This document shows, piece by piece, positions 24,466 to 32,379 of a DNA stretch of 64,000 bases. Origin of the DNA: Streptomyces sp. SM11. Lineage in GTDB: Bacteria; Actinomycetota; Actinomycetes; Streptomycetales; Streptomycetaceae. The stretch's first letter is position 1, and every line of letters starts with the position of its first letter. The stretch is taken from positions 1 to 64,000 of the forward strand of contig NZ_NEUE01000311.1 in the NCBI RefSeq assembly GCF_002910905.1. Direction: 5' to 3'. A program made the translations under genes and the position numbers. The notes beneath the pieces are model-generated. The model saw nothing but the letters and a program-made list of their open reading frames with translations, was not told where the DNA came from and searched no databases.

Positions 24466-25308
24466 TCACCGGCCCGGGCGGCCGGTCGCGAGCAGGTCGC
24501 CGGCCAGGCCGATGATCACCGGCGCCACCCCGACCGCCAGGAAGGCGGGGAGGAAGCAGAGGCCGACCGGTGCGGTGATCAGCACCCCGGCCCGCTGCGC
24601 CCGCGCCACCGCCGCAGCGGCTCGCTCGGCGCGCATCGACTTCGCCAGCCCGGCAACCGGCTCCGCGGCGGGAGCTCCTGTCGAGCCTGCCCGGTACAGG
24701 CAGCGGGCCAGCGGGCCCGCGCCCGGTATCTCCGCGAACCGGCCCCACGCCTCGGCCGGTTCGCCGCCGAGGCGGATCTCGGCGGCGGTTCGTGCGAGCC
24801 GATCGCCGACCGGGCCGCCGATGGACTCGCCCACCTCCTCGGCCGCCTCCCGGGGGCCTGCCCCGACCGCGATACAGGCGGCCAGCAGATCAGCGGCCAG
24901 CGGAAGCTGTCCGGCGATCACGGCCCGTTCCTGATGGGTACCGCCCGGACGGGACCGGGGCCGGGTTCGCTGCCACCGCCACGTCCCGTACGCCGCGGCC
25001 GAACCGACGGCGCAGCCCACCACACCGCCGACCAGAATCCATCCGGTCAGCCAGGCACCGGCCGGAGCCCCCCACCGCCGAGCGGCCTCGGACAGGCCCG
25101 AACCACCGCTCGACCGGAACCGTGCGACCGCCCGGCTCCCCCTGCCGGGCCATGCCGCCGTGACCGTGCCCAACAGCAGTGCGGCCCGCCCCCGAGCCGC
25201 TCGCTCCCGGTACCTGGCGGCAGTCACCGCTGCCAGCTGCGCCGCCACGCCCAGAACCACCGCCCACATCCCCAGCCTGTGGAGAGCTTCTCCGCCCGCC
25301 GCGTTCAC
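24466..25308 (-). CDS. Type II secretion F-like inner-membrane protein TadC
   Basis: Platform protein for pilus assembly. GTG 25308 overlaps the tadB stop in a GTGA, so the two are coupled. It has 280 residues, with hydrophobic segments at the N-terminus (LGMWAVVLGVAAQLAAV), after residue 70 (GWILVGGVVGCAVGSAAAYG) and at the C-terminus (GVLITAPVGLCFLPAFLAVGV). Between them is the T2SSF helical domain (LPLAADLLAACIAVGAGPREA). It would pair with TadB to form the platform that couples the ATPase to pilin extraction. Confidence 0.85.
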   Translation of the reverse strand: MNAAGGEALHRLGMWAVVLGVAAQLAAVTAARYRERAARGRAALLLGTVTAAWPGRGSRAVARFRSSGGSGLSEAARRWGAPAGAWLTGWILVGGVVGCAVGSAAAYGTWRWQRTRPRSRPGGTHQERAVIAGQLPLAADLLAACIAVGAGPREAAEEVGESIGGPVGDRLARTAAEIRLGGEPAEAWGRFAEIPGAGPLARCLYRAGSTGAPAAEPVAGLAKSMRAERAAAAVARAQRAGVLITAPVGLCFLPAFLAVGVAPVIIGLAGDLLATGRPGR

Positions 25309-26225
25309 GCCGCCTCCCCTCCGCGCACGATCCGGCAGGCCCAGAACAGCCCGGCCGCCTCCAGGAACGCGCCCACCGCCAGACAGGCCAGGCCGCCCGG
25401 GGTGTGCAGCAGCACGCGCAAGGGTTCGGCTCCGAGGGCCGCTCCCAGCCCCAGACCCGCGATCGGGAGCAACGCCAGAACCACGACCGTCGACCACGCC
25501 CCTGCCAGTTGGGCGCGCAACTCCTCCTGTCTGCGCCGGTCGTCCCTCAGCGCGGCCTCCAGGCGCTCCAGCCCGGTCGCCAGCCCGGCCCCGCCGTCCA
25601 CGGCCACTCGCCAGCACGCGGCCATCCCGGACAGGCCCCCCAGCCCCGGGCCCTCCGCCGCCTGCCGCAGTGCTGCCGGCACGTCGCCGCCGAACCGCGC
25701 CGCCGCCAGCACCGCGGCCTCCGCCTCCCCCAGCGGGCCGCCGGAAGCGGTCTCCGCCGAAGGGCCGTCCTCCACCAGGCCTTCGCGCAGCGCGACCAGC
25801 AACGCCTGTCCCGGCTCACGGCCGGCCCGCAGCTCCCCGACCACGGCTCCGCACAACGCCGCCACCGCGGTCGCCGCCTTCTCCGCCTCCCGCGCTCCGG
25901 CCCGCCTCCGCAGCCACCGGCGTACCAACGGGACCGCCACGGCTCCCGCGCCCAGCGGCAGCACCGACTCCCCCAGCACGGCAAGCAGTACCGCGACCGG
26001 AACGCACCACCACTCCCGACGCCCCTGGGCCGCCTCCTTCACGCGCCCCTGGGCCTTGAGCAGACGTGGCCACCGGCCCCATGTCCGACGCGACTCGGGC
26101 GGAGCGTCCACGAACAGCACCCGCGCCCGGCGTGCCCCCGGGTCCTGCACCATCGCGAGCCACACCGCCGACCCCGCGCAGAGAGCCACCGCGTGGGCCG
26201 CGTACGCGGGCGTTGCCCCCGTCAC
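25305..26225 (-). CDS. Type II secretion F-like inner-membrane protein TadB
   Basis: Partner platform subunit. The start is GTG 26225, overlapping the tadA stop (GTGA), and the product has 306 residues. It shows an N-terminal hydrophobic helix, a second pair around residues 70-105 (WWCVPVAVLLAVLGESVLPLGAGAVAVPLV), the T2SSF cytoplasmic domain (VAALCGAVVGELRAGREPGQAL; LRQAAEGPGLGGLSGMAACW; GLERLEAALRDDRRRQEELRAQLAGAW) and C-terminal spans. It lies within a chain of overlapping genes, which suggests fixed stoichiometry. Confidence 0.87.
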   Translation of the reverse strand: MTGATPAYAAHAVALCAGSAVWLAMVQDPGARRARVLFVDAPPESRRTWGRWPRLLKAQGRVKEAAQGRREWWCVPVAVLLAVLGESVLPLGAGAVAVPLVRRWLRRRAGAREAEKAATAVAALCGAVVGELRAGREPGQALLVALREGLVEDGPSAETASGGPLGEAEAAVLAAARFGGDVPAALRQAAEGPGLGGLSGMAACWRVAVDGGAGLATGLERLEAALRDDRRRQEELRAQLAGAWSTVVVLALLPIAGLGLGAALGAEPLRVLLHTPGGLACLAVGAFLEAAGLFWACRIVRGGEAA

Positions 26226-27370
26226 AGCGCACTTCCGATCAGCGACCGCAGCCGTTCCCATCCCCGCTCCGGAACAAATCCACCGACGCCCCAGCTCAGG
26301 GCCGGAACCGTGAGGACCAGACCCGCCGCGTCCCGCTCCAGGACGTGTACCTCGGCGACCCGCCGTTGCCCTGCGCGGTCCCGCACGAGATGCACGACCA
26401 CCGAGAGTGCGGCCGCCAACTGGCTGTGCAGGGCGAACCGGTCAAGACCGGCCGCGGTGCCCAGCGCCTCCAGCCGGGCGGGGACATGCTCCGCGGCGTT
26501 CGCGTGGACGGTGCCGCACCCTCCTTCGTGTCCAGTATTCAAGGCCGCCAGCAGTTGGGTGACTTCGGCGCCTCGCACCTCTCCGACCACCAGCCGGTCG
26601 GGCCGCATGCGCAGCGCCTGCCGCACCAGATCGCGCAACGTCACCCGGCCCGCGCCCTCCTGATTGGCCGGGCGGGACTCGAGGCGGACCACATGCGGAT
26701 GGTCCGGCCGCAGTTCGGCGGAGTCCTCGGCGAGCACGATCCGCTCGTTCACGCCGACCGCGCCCAGCAGACTGGCGAGGAGGGTCGTCTTGCCTGCTCC
26801 GGTTCCGCCGCTGATCACGTAGGAGATCCGCGCTTCCACGAGGGCCCGCAGGATCCGGTCGCCGCCCGGCGGTACCGTGCCCGCGGCCACCAGCTCCGTC
26901 AGCGAGAAGGCCCGCGGCCGCACCACGCGCAGGGAGAGGCAGGTCGAGCCGACGGACACCGGGGGCAGCACGGCGTGCATCCGGGTGCCGTCGGGCAGTC
27001 GTGCGTCCACCCATGGCCGTGCGTCGTCCAGCCTCCTGCCGGCCACTGCGGCGAGACGCTGGGCCAGCCTCCGGACCGCCGCCGCGTCCGGGAAGGTGAC
27101 GGCCGTCAGCTGGAGCCCACCTCCCCGGTCCACCCACACCCGGTCCGGTGCGGACACCAGCACATCCGTCACCTCCGGATCCGCGAGCAACGGCTCCAGC
27201 ACTCCCGTGCCGACGAGTTCGCCCCGCAGCTCCGCCGCGGCTCCGAGGACCTCGGCATCGCCCAGCAACCTCCCCTGGGCCCGTAGGGCGGCCGCCACTC
27301 CGGCCGGGGTGGGAGCGGCGCCGCTGCGTGCCAGCCGCTGGCGTACGGCGTCGAGCAGTTCGTCCGTCAT
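26222..27370 (-). CDS. TadA/CpaF-family secretion ATPase
   Basis: Hexameric motor ATPase for Tad pilus assembly. It has 382 residues, with ATG 27370 overlapping the stop of the upstream gene (ATGA). The N-terminal domain (LVGTGVLEPLLADPEVTDVLV, DGTRMHAVLPP) precedes the RecA-like core: Walker A GGTGAGKTT (Lys194), Asp box EDSAELR, Walker B-like RPDRLVVGEVRGAEV and His box TGHEGGCGTVHAN. All catalytic motifs are intact, so this is a working motor. Confidence 0.93.
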   Translation of the reverse strand: MTDELLDAVRQRLARSGAAPTPAGVAAALRAQGRLLGDAEVLGAAAELRGELVGTGVLEPLLADPEVTDVLVSAPDRVWVDRGGGLQLTAVTFPDAAAVRRLAQRLAAVAGRRLDDARPWVDARLPDGTRMHAVLPPVSVGSTCLSLRVVRPRAFSLTELVAAGTVPPGGDRILRALVEARISYVISGGTGAGKTTLLASLLGAVGVNERIVLAEDSAELRPDHPHVVRLESRPANQEGAGRVTLRDLVRQALRMRPDRLVVGEVRGAEVTQLLAALNTGHEGGCGTVHANAAEHVPARLEALGTAAGLDRFALHSQLAAALSVVVHLVRDRAGQRRVAEVHVLERDAAGLVLTVPALSWGVGGFVPERGWERLRSLIGSAL

Positions 27371-28503
27371 GCCCTCCCTCCCTCGGGCGGGCGGGACATG
27401 GGGCTTGTGTCACCGGCCGCCGCCACCTGTTCCCAGAAGGCCGAACAGAACCGGGCCAGCGGGCCCCGGACACTGCCGCCGGGTGGACTTCCCTCGTCCT
27501 GGGAGACCAGGAGGCCCGATTCCAGCGGAAGTTCACCGACGAGCGGAAGGCCTACGGCCCGGGCGACCCACTGCCCGTCCAGCCCTGACGTATACGGGCC
27601 CCGGGGCACCACCCGCAGGTCGTCCAGCACCATTCGGGCCGTGGCCGCGACGCGTTTGGCCGCCGCGACCGCGCGCAGTTCGCCCGGCACCACGAGCAGG
27701 CCGAGATCGAGTTGGGCCAGGGCCTCCGCGACTCCCTCGTCGACCCGGCGCGGGAGATCAACGACCACCACCCCGCCGAGCCGGCGCGCGGCGGCGAGCA
27801 CGGCCCGCATCGCCTGCGGCTGGATCACCACCTCGTCGTCGCGCCCGCAGCTCAGCACCCGCAGCCCGTGGAGCGCGGGCAGCGAGTCCTCAAGGGCTCC
27901 ACCGCCGAGACGCCCCTTCGATTGCGCGAAATCCGGCCACCGCATGCCTTCGGCACGTTCGCCGCCGAGCAGGACGTCGATCCCGCCTCCCAGAGGGTCG
28001 GCGTCGATCAGCATCGTCCGCCGACCGGACCTCGCCGCGCTCACGGCAAGCGCGCAGGCCAGCGTTGATGTGCCGGAGCCGCCCCGGCCGCCCAGCACGC
28101 CGACGGTGAGCGCGGGCCGCCCCACGCCTTCTGCGGCGTTGGCGATCTGGTCGACGAGCCAGCCCTCGGAATCGGGCAGTCGCAGCACGTATTCGGCCCC
28201 GATCTCCACCGCTCGCCGCCACACGTCCGGGTCGTCCTGGTCCCGGCCGACCAGCATTACCCCCTTCCTGCGACCGGCGCCCCGGCATCGCGCGGCGGCG
28301 TCATCGCCCACCAGCACCATCGGAGCCCGTTCCCAACCGCCACGACGTCCGGGCGGCCCGTGATGAACCTCGGGCTCGGCTCCGGCCGCCGCGCACAGCC
28401 GCAGCAGGTCATCGAGCAGCTCCACGTCCTCCGTCACGATCAGCGGGCCTCCGCGGCGCCCATCGGCGACCGCCGCCCCTTCTCCTGCCAGGGATCCAGC
28501 CAC
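27367..28503 (-). CDS. ssd: Septum-site-determining-like / CpaE-family P-loop protein (Rv3660c type)
   Basis: First gene of the tad operon. It starts at GTG 28503 with GGAGATC immediately upstream. The N-terminal 120 residues resemble a receiver-like domain (PLIVTEDVELLDDLLRLC, EIGAEYVLRLP). The MinD/ParA-like domain begins TVGVLGGRGGSGTSTLACAL with a deviant Walker motif (Ser/Thr in place of the signature Lys), then TMLIDADPLGGGIDVLLGG. CpaE-type proteins position the pilus machine, and the mycobacterial Ssd homologue affects septation. The full chain ssd-tadA-tadB-tadC is coupled by overlapping codons. Confidence 0.85.
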   Translation of the reverse strand: MAGSLAGEGAAVADGRRGGPLIVTEDVELLDDLLRLCAAAGAEPEVHHGPPGRRGGWERAPMVLVGDDAAARCRGAGRRKGVMLVGRDQDDPDVWRRAVEIGAEYVLRLPDSEGWLVDQIANAAEGVGRPALTVGVLGGRGGSGTSTLACALAVSAARSGRRTMLIDADPLGGGIDVLLGGERAEGMRWPDFAQSKGRLGGGALEDSLPALHGLRVLSCGRDDEVVIQPQAMRAVLAAARRLGGVVVVDLPRRVDEGVAEALAQLDLGLLVVPGELRAVAAAKRVAATARMVLDDLRVVPRGPYTSGLDGQWVARAVGLPLVGELPLESGLLVSQDEGSPPGGSVRGPLARFCSAFWEQVAAAGDTSPMSRPPEGGRA

Positions 28504-28618
28504 GATCTCCGCCCCCTTCTCACTGCCCCTTCAGTGCGGTTCGCGGCGTTCTCGAACGTTTCCGAGATGCGCGATTCCGGCACCCGCGGACTTCGCAGGT
28601 GAAATCAACGTGCAGCAC

Positions 28619-28677
28619 CGTGGAAAAAAATGTGGATCTTGATGAAAAGCTGTGGATAACCCCGGGGTTGTGAATAA
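28619..28677 (-). promoter_or_regulatory. Cluster of DnaA-box-like 9-mers
   Basis: Read on the minus strand, TTATCCACA (28651-28659) and TTATTCACA (28669-28677) match the TTWTNCACA consensus fully. AGATCCACA (28631-28639) and TTTTCCACG (28619-28627) match partly, and TTTTCCACA occurs again at 29015-29023 in the HAD gene. All share one orientation with 18-20-base spacing in an unusually A/T-rich patch. DnaA box clusters away from oriC have been described in Streptomyces. Binding here is an inference. Confidence 0.55.
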
Positions 28678-28832
28678 CCCCGTAACCCATACCAGCGACT
28701 TCCGGAGCGCAGCCCTTTGGCTACACACTGTGACGAAGTGAGTCGCACTACGCCCGGCTCGCACGATCAGGCCGATGACGGCCAGACAGGAGGCTCAGGT
28801 GATTCCCACCCTGAAAACGCGTCCGGACATGC

Positions 28833-28867
28833 GACGACCCCCGCCGGGGGGGAGAGCGGGGGTCGTC
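28833..28867. other. Hairpin in the ssd-HAD intergenic region
   Basis: GACGACCCCCGC (28833-28844) pairs with GCGGGGGTCGTC (28856-28867) across an 11-base loop. It lies between two divergent genes (gap 28504-29003), so it cannot be a simple terminator of either. It may be a leader attenuator for the rightward gene. Runs of 8-9 G follow at 28880-28890. Confidence 0.4.
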
Positions 28868-29003
28868 CCCACGGCCGACTCGGGGGGGGGAGGAGTCGGA
28901 CCGGGTTAGCACGGTCGCGAACGATCCGTGACTTCCATGGTGTACCCGAGGGCCTTCTCAGGCAAACCCACGCGCCGGAGTTTACGCCGAATGGTGGGCC
29001 CCT

Positions 29004-29849
29004 ATGCTCAGCGTTGTGGAAAACTGCTTCTCGCCCCGCACAGCAGCCTTCTTTGACCTGGACAAGACGGTCATTGCGAAGTCTTCGACGCTGACCTTCA
29101 GCAAGTCCTTCTACCAAGGCGGACTGATCAACCGCCGCGCTGTACTGCGCACCGCGTACGCACAGTTCGTGTTCCTCGCCGGGGGCGCCGATCACGACCA
29201 GATGGAGCGGATGCGCGAATACCTCTCCGCCCTCTGCAAAGGGTGGAACGTCCAGCAGGTCAAGGAGATCGTCGCCGAGACCCTGCACGACCTGATCGAC
29301 CCGATCATCTACGACGAGGCCGCCACCCTCATCGAGGAACACCACACAGCAGGACGCGATGTGGTCATCGTTTCGACCTCGGGCGCCGAAGTCGTCGAAC
29401 CCATCGGCGAATTGCTCGGAGCCGACCGTGTCGTCGCCACGCGCATGGTCGTCGGTGACGACGGCTGCTTCACGGGCGAGGTCGAGTACTACGCCTACGG
29501 GCCGACCAAGGCCGAGGCCGTGAAGGCACTCGCGGTCTCGGAGGGGTACGACCTTTCGCGCTGCTACGCCTACAGCGACTCGGCGACCGATGTACCGATG
29601 CTGGAGTCGGTCGGCCACCCGCACGCGGTCAACCCCGACCGCGCGCTGCGCCGCGAAGCAACCCTTCGCGAGTGGCCGATTCTCGTCTTCGACCGCCCGG
29701 TCCGGCTCAAGCAGCGCCTGCCCGCCTTCTCGATGCCGCCCCGCCCCGCCCTGGTGGCGGCGGCCGCGGTCGGCGCGGCAGCCGTCACCGCGGGGCTGGT
29801 CTGGTACGCCAGCCGTCGACGCACCGCCGGCGCCGCCCTGCCGGGGTGA
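29004..29849 (+). CDS. HAD-IB family phosphatase, membrane-anchored (SerB-like)
   Basis: A 281-residue haloacid-dehalogenase phosphatase. Motif I is AAFFDLDKTVI with nucleophile Asp18 and acid Asp20. Motif II is VIVSTSGAE, motif III the lysine in GPTKAEAVKAL, and motif IV YSDSATDVPMLESVG. The helical cap lies between motifs I and II (SFYQGGLINRRAV...). The C-terminus has a hydrophobic stretch (PALVAAAAVGAAAVTAGLVW, about 247-267) followed by RRR, so the enzyme is probably tethered to the membrane from the cytoplasm. The substrate could be phosphoserine, a lipid phosphate or similar; the sequence does not say. It is divergent from the tad operon. Confidence 0.88.
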   Translation: MLSVVENCFSPRTAAFFDLDKTVIAKSSTLTFSKSFYQGGLINRRAVLRTAYAQFVFLAGGADHDQMERMREYLSALCKGWNVQQVKEIVAETLHDLIDPIIYDEAATLIEEHHTAGRDVVIVSTSGAEVVEPIGELLGADRVVATRMVVGDDGCFTGEVEYYAYGPTKAEAVKALAVSEGYDLSRCYAYSDSATDVPMLESVGHPHAVNPDRALRREATLREWPILVFDRPVRLKQRLPAFSMPPRPALVAAAAVGAAAVTAGLVWYASRRRTAGAALPG

Positions 29850-29913
29850 GGCGCTCCGCCGGGGCACCCCTCACCCGATTCGCCCTTGATTGCGCCCAAA
29901 AGTAAAGAAGCGG

Positions 29914-29939
29914 GGCCAGGGGTTTCCCTTCCCCTGGTC
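29914..29939 (+). terminator. Terminator of the HAD gene
   Basis: CCAGGGG (29916-29922) and CCCCTGG (29931-29937), extended by flanking G:C and G:T pairs, lie about 65 bases past the stop. The remaining gap to 30314 contains only an imperfect 60-base direct duplication (CCCTCCGACGTCCGCCGCGC near 30227 and again near 30287). Confidence 0.55.
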
Positions 29940-30314
29940 CTGGAGTACAAAGGATTTAACGGCCCGCGAGACCAAGGACATCCGCGAGGATGACCTGTAA
30001 CGCAGAACGGCCCCACGGACCGAGCACGAAAGCCGAGCACCCACGCGACGTCGACCCGTCGATTACGGGCCAGCCGCACCAGGTGACGGGCAAAGTACCC
30101 GACCTGATGGGCAATTTACGAGGACGCTTGGTAACTGGGCGGACGTGCCAGCGGCGGTACCGCACATCGGTACCGCCGCACCCTTGAACCGGGCCATCAC
30201 CCTTTCGGCCGCCCGGAGAAGCCGACCCCCTCCGACGTCCGCCGCGCAGCCCCCTCGGGCCACACCGGCCCCTCAGGCCGCGCTGAGCCCTCCGATGTCC
30301 GCCGCGCCGGACCC

Positions 30315-31139
30315 TCAGGCGGCACCGCGCTGAAGCGCCTCGCACACCGCGGTCGACTCGCGCACACCCAGCTCGATCGAGCGCCCACAATGGGTGATCC
30401 AGGCGGCCATACCCTCCGGGGCTCCGGCCGTGTAGCCCTCGAACGCCGCGGCATAGGCCGCCCGACCCTGTTCCGCGTGCCCCACCTCGGCCGGGCAGAT
30501 CGACTTCGGGTCCAGTCCGCTGCCGATCAGCACGATGCGCTCGGCCGTCCGGGCCACCAGACCGTTGTGCGAGCCGAACGGCCGCAGCGCCAGCAGTTCG
30601 CCGTGCACCACGGCGGCCGTGACCAGGGCGGGGGCGCTGCCGCCCGCGATGATCAGCCGCGAGAGCCCTTCGAGCCGTCCGGCGACCTCCTCGGCCCCGG
30701 GCAGCGGCGCCTCGATCAGCGGCTCGTCGACGGATTCGCCCGCCAGCCGAGGACGCCCCACCGCATCGTCGGGGGCCGCTCCGCCGGCCGCCACCAGATG
30801 CAGACGAGCCAGCACCCGCAGCGGCGACTGCCGCCAGATAGAGAGGAGTTGACCCGCTTCAGCGGTGAGTCGCAGCGCGGCGCCGACCATGCGCGCCTCG
30901 TCCTCACCACTGAAGTCGGTGCGCCGACGCACCTCTTCGAGGCTCCAGTCGGCACCGGCCAGCGCGGCCGAACCACGGGAACCCCGCAGTGCGGCTTCGG
31001 CCGTGACCTCATTGCTGCGGCGCCGCATGACGCGATGACCGTAGACCCGGTCGACGGCCTTGCGCACGGAGTCCACGGCATCGGGTACGCCGGGCAGGGA
31101 GCCGAGCGCGGCAAGCGGGTCTGAGGCAGTCGTACTCAT
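30315..31139 (-). CDS. Fic/DOC-like protein with degenerate active site
   Basis: The start is ATG 31139 (MSTTASDPLAALGSLPGVPD), giving 274 residues; the frame is open further upstream but without a better start. The all-helical protein contains LIIAGGSAPALVTAAVVHGELLALRPFGSHNGLVARTAERI. The layout matches the Fic motif HxFxxGNGRxxR, but the catalytic His is Arg and the GNGR reads HNGLVAR. AMP-transferase activity is therefore unlikely. Homologues are commonly labelled oxidoreductase in Streptomyces, for which I see no nucleotide-binding fold. It is divergent from the CooC-like ATPase gene, 102 bases away. Confidence 0.65.
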   Translation of the reverse strand: MSTTASDPLAALGSLPGVPDAVDSVRKAVDRVYGHRVMRRRSNEVTAEAALRGSRGSAALAGADWSLEEVRRRTDFSGEDEARMVGAALRLTAEAGQLLSIWRQSPLRVLARLHLVAAGGAAPDDAVGRPRLAGESVDEPLIEAPLPGAEEVAGRLEGLSRLIIAGGSAPALVTAAVVHGELLALRPFGSHNGLVARTAERIVLIGSGLDPKSICPAEVGHAEQGRAAYAAAFEGYTAGAPEGMAAWITHCGRSIELGVRESTAVCEALQRGAA

Positions 31140-31241
31140 AAGTAGCGAGGCTACGCGCCCACCACGTCCGGACCACCTCCAAGTGGCCTTCTTCACGAAC
31201 GATGGCAGCACACCGCGATGAAGCCGCTACCCTAGGTGAAC

Positions 31242-32237
31242 ATGAAGATCGCTTTCGTCGGGAAGGGCGGCAGCGGAAAGACCACGCTGTCCTCGCTCTT
31301 CATCCGCCACCTCGCCGCCAACGAAGCCCACGTCATCGCCGTGGACGCCGATATCAACCAGCACCTGGGGGCCGCTCTCGGTCTGGACGATGCGGAGGCC
31401 GCCGCGCTGCCCGCCATGGGCGCGCACCTCCCCCTCATCAAGGACTACCTACGGGGCGCCAATCCCCGTATCGCTTCCGCCGAGAAGATGATCAAGACGA
31501 CTCCGCCCGGCGAGGGCTCCCGGCTGCTGCGGGTCCGCGAGGACAACCCGATCTTCGAGACCTGCGCGCGTACGGTGCGGCTCGACGACGGGGACGTCCG
31601 GCTGATGGCGACGGGCCCCTTCACCGAGTCCGATCTCGGCGTGGCCTGTTACCACTCCAAGGTCGGGGCAGTGGAGCTCTGCCTCAACCACCTGGTCGAC
31701 GGTCCCGACGAGTACGTCGTGGTCGACATGACGGCGGGCTCGGACTCGTTCGCGTCGGGCATGTTCACACGCTTCGACATGACGTTCCTGGTCGCGGAGC
31801 CGACCCGTAAGGGGGTGTCGGTGTACCGCCAGTACAAGGAGTACGCACGCGACTTCGGCGTCGCCCTGAAGGTCGTCGGGAACAAGGTGCAGGGCCCGGA
31901 CGACCTGGAGTTCCTGCGCGCGGAGGTCGGGGACGACCTGCTGATCGGACTCGGCCACTCCGACTGGGTGCGGTCGATGGAGAAGGGCCGGCCGTCCAGG
32001 TTCGAGCTGCTGGAGGCCGACAACCGGATGGCCCTGCAAGCCCTGCAGGACGCCGCCGAGGACTCGTACGGGCTGCGCGACTGGGAGCGCTACACGCGCC
32101 AGATGGTCCACTTCCACCTGAAGAACGCCGAGAGCTGGGGCAACGAGAAGACCGGTGCCGACCTGGCCGCCCAGGTCGACCCCGCCTTCGTGCTCGGCGA
32201 ACGGCACGCCGGAGCAGCCGAGACCGTACCCGCCTGA
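31242..32237 (+). CDS. CooC/MinD-like P-loop ATPase
   Basis: SIMIBI-class ATPase (331 residues) with the signature-lysine P-loop GKGGSGKTTLSSLF near the start, switch I VIAVDADINQHLGAAL and Walker B-like YVVVDMTAGSDSFASG. CooC-type proteins insert metals or control maturation of metalloenzymes, while MinD/ParA relatives position complexes. The partner is not visible here. I use ATG 31242. An alternative GTG at 31236 lies only 3 bases after TACCCT (31228-31233), a likely -10 hexamer, so a leaderless mRNA from 31242 is more plausible. It converges with the deacetylase gene. Confidence 0.87.
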   Translation: MKIAFVGKGGSGKTTLSSLFIRHLAANEAHVIAVDADINQHLGAALGLDDAEAAALPAMGAHLPLIKDYLRGANPRIASAEKMIKTTPPGEGSRLLRVREDNPIFETCARTVRLDDGDVRLMATGPFTESDLGVACYHSKVGAVELCLNHLVDGPDEYVVVDMTAGSDSFASGMFTRFDMTFLVAEPTRKGVSVYRQYKEYARDFGVALKVVGNKVQGPDDLEFLRAEVGDDLLIGLGHSDWVRSMEKGRPSRFELLEADNRMALQALQDAAEDSYGLRDWERYTRQMVHFHLKNAESWGNEKTGADLAAQVDPAFVLGERHAGAAETVPA

Positions 32238-32335
32238 CGCGTCACCCGGGTACGCAGGTTCGCCTCGTCCGCACGCGTCACGCGGGGGCCACCACGTCGA
32301 CCGGCCCCATCTCGCAACTCCATGTTCGCCCCCGT

Positions 32336-32367
32336 GTTCGTCGGCCACCGGAAAGTGGCCGACGAAC
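32336..32367. terminator. Bidirectional terminator between convergent genes
   Basis: GTTCGTCGGCCAC (32336-32348) and GTGGCCGACGAAC (32355-32367) form a 13-bp perfect stem around CGGAAA, between the CooC-like gene and the deacetylase gene. Confidence 0.85.
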
Positions 32368-32379
32368 GATGCGGTGCGA

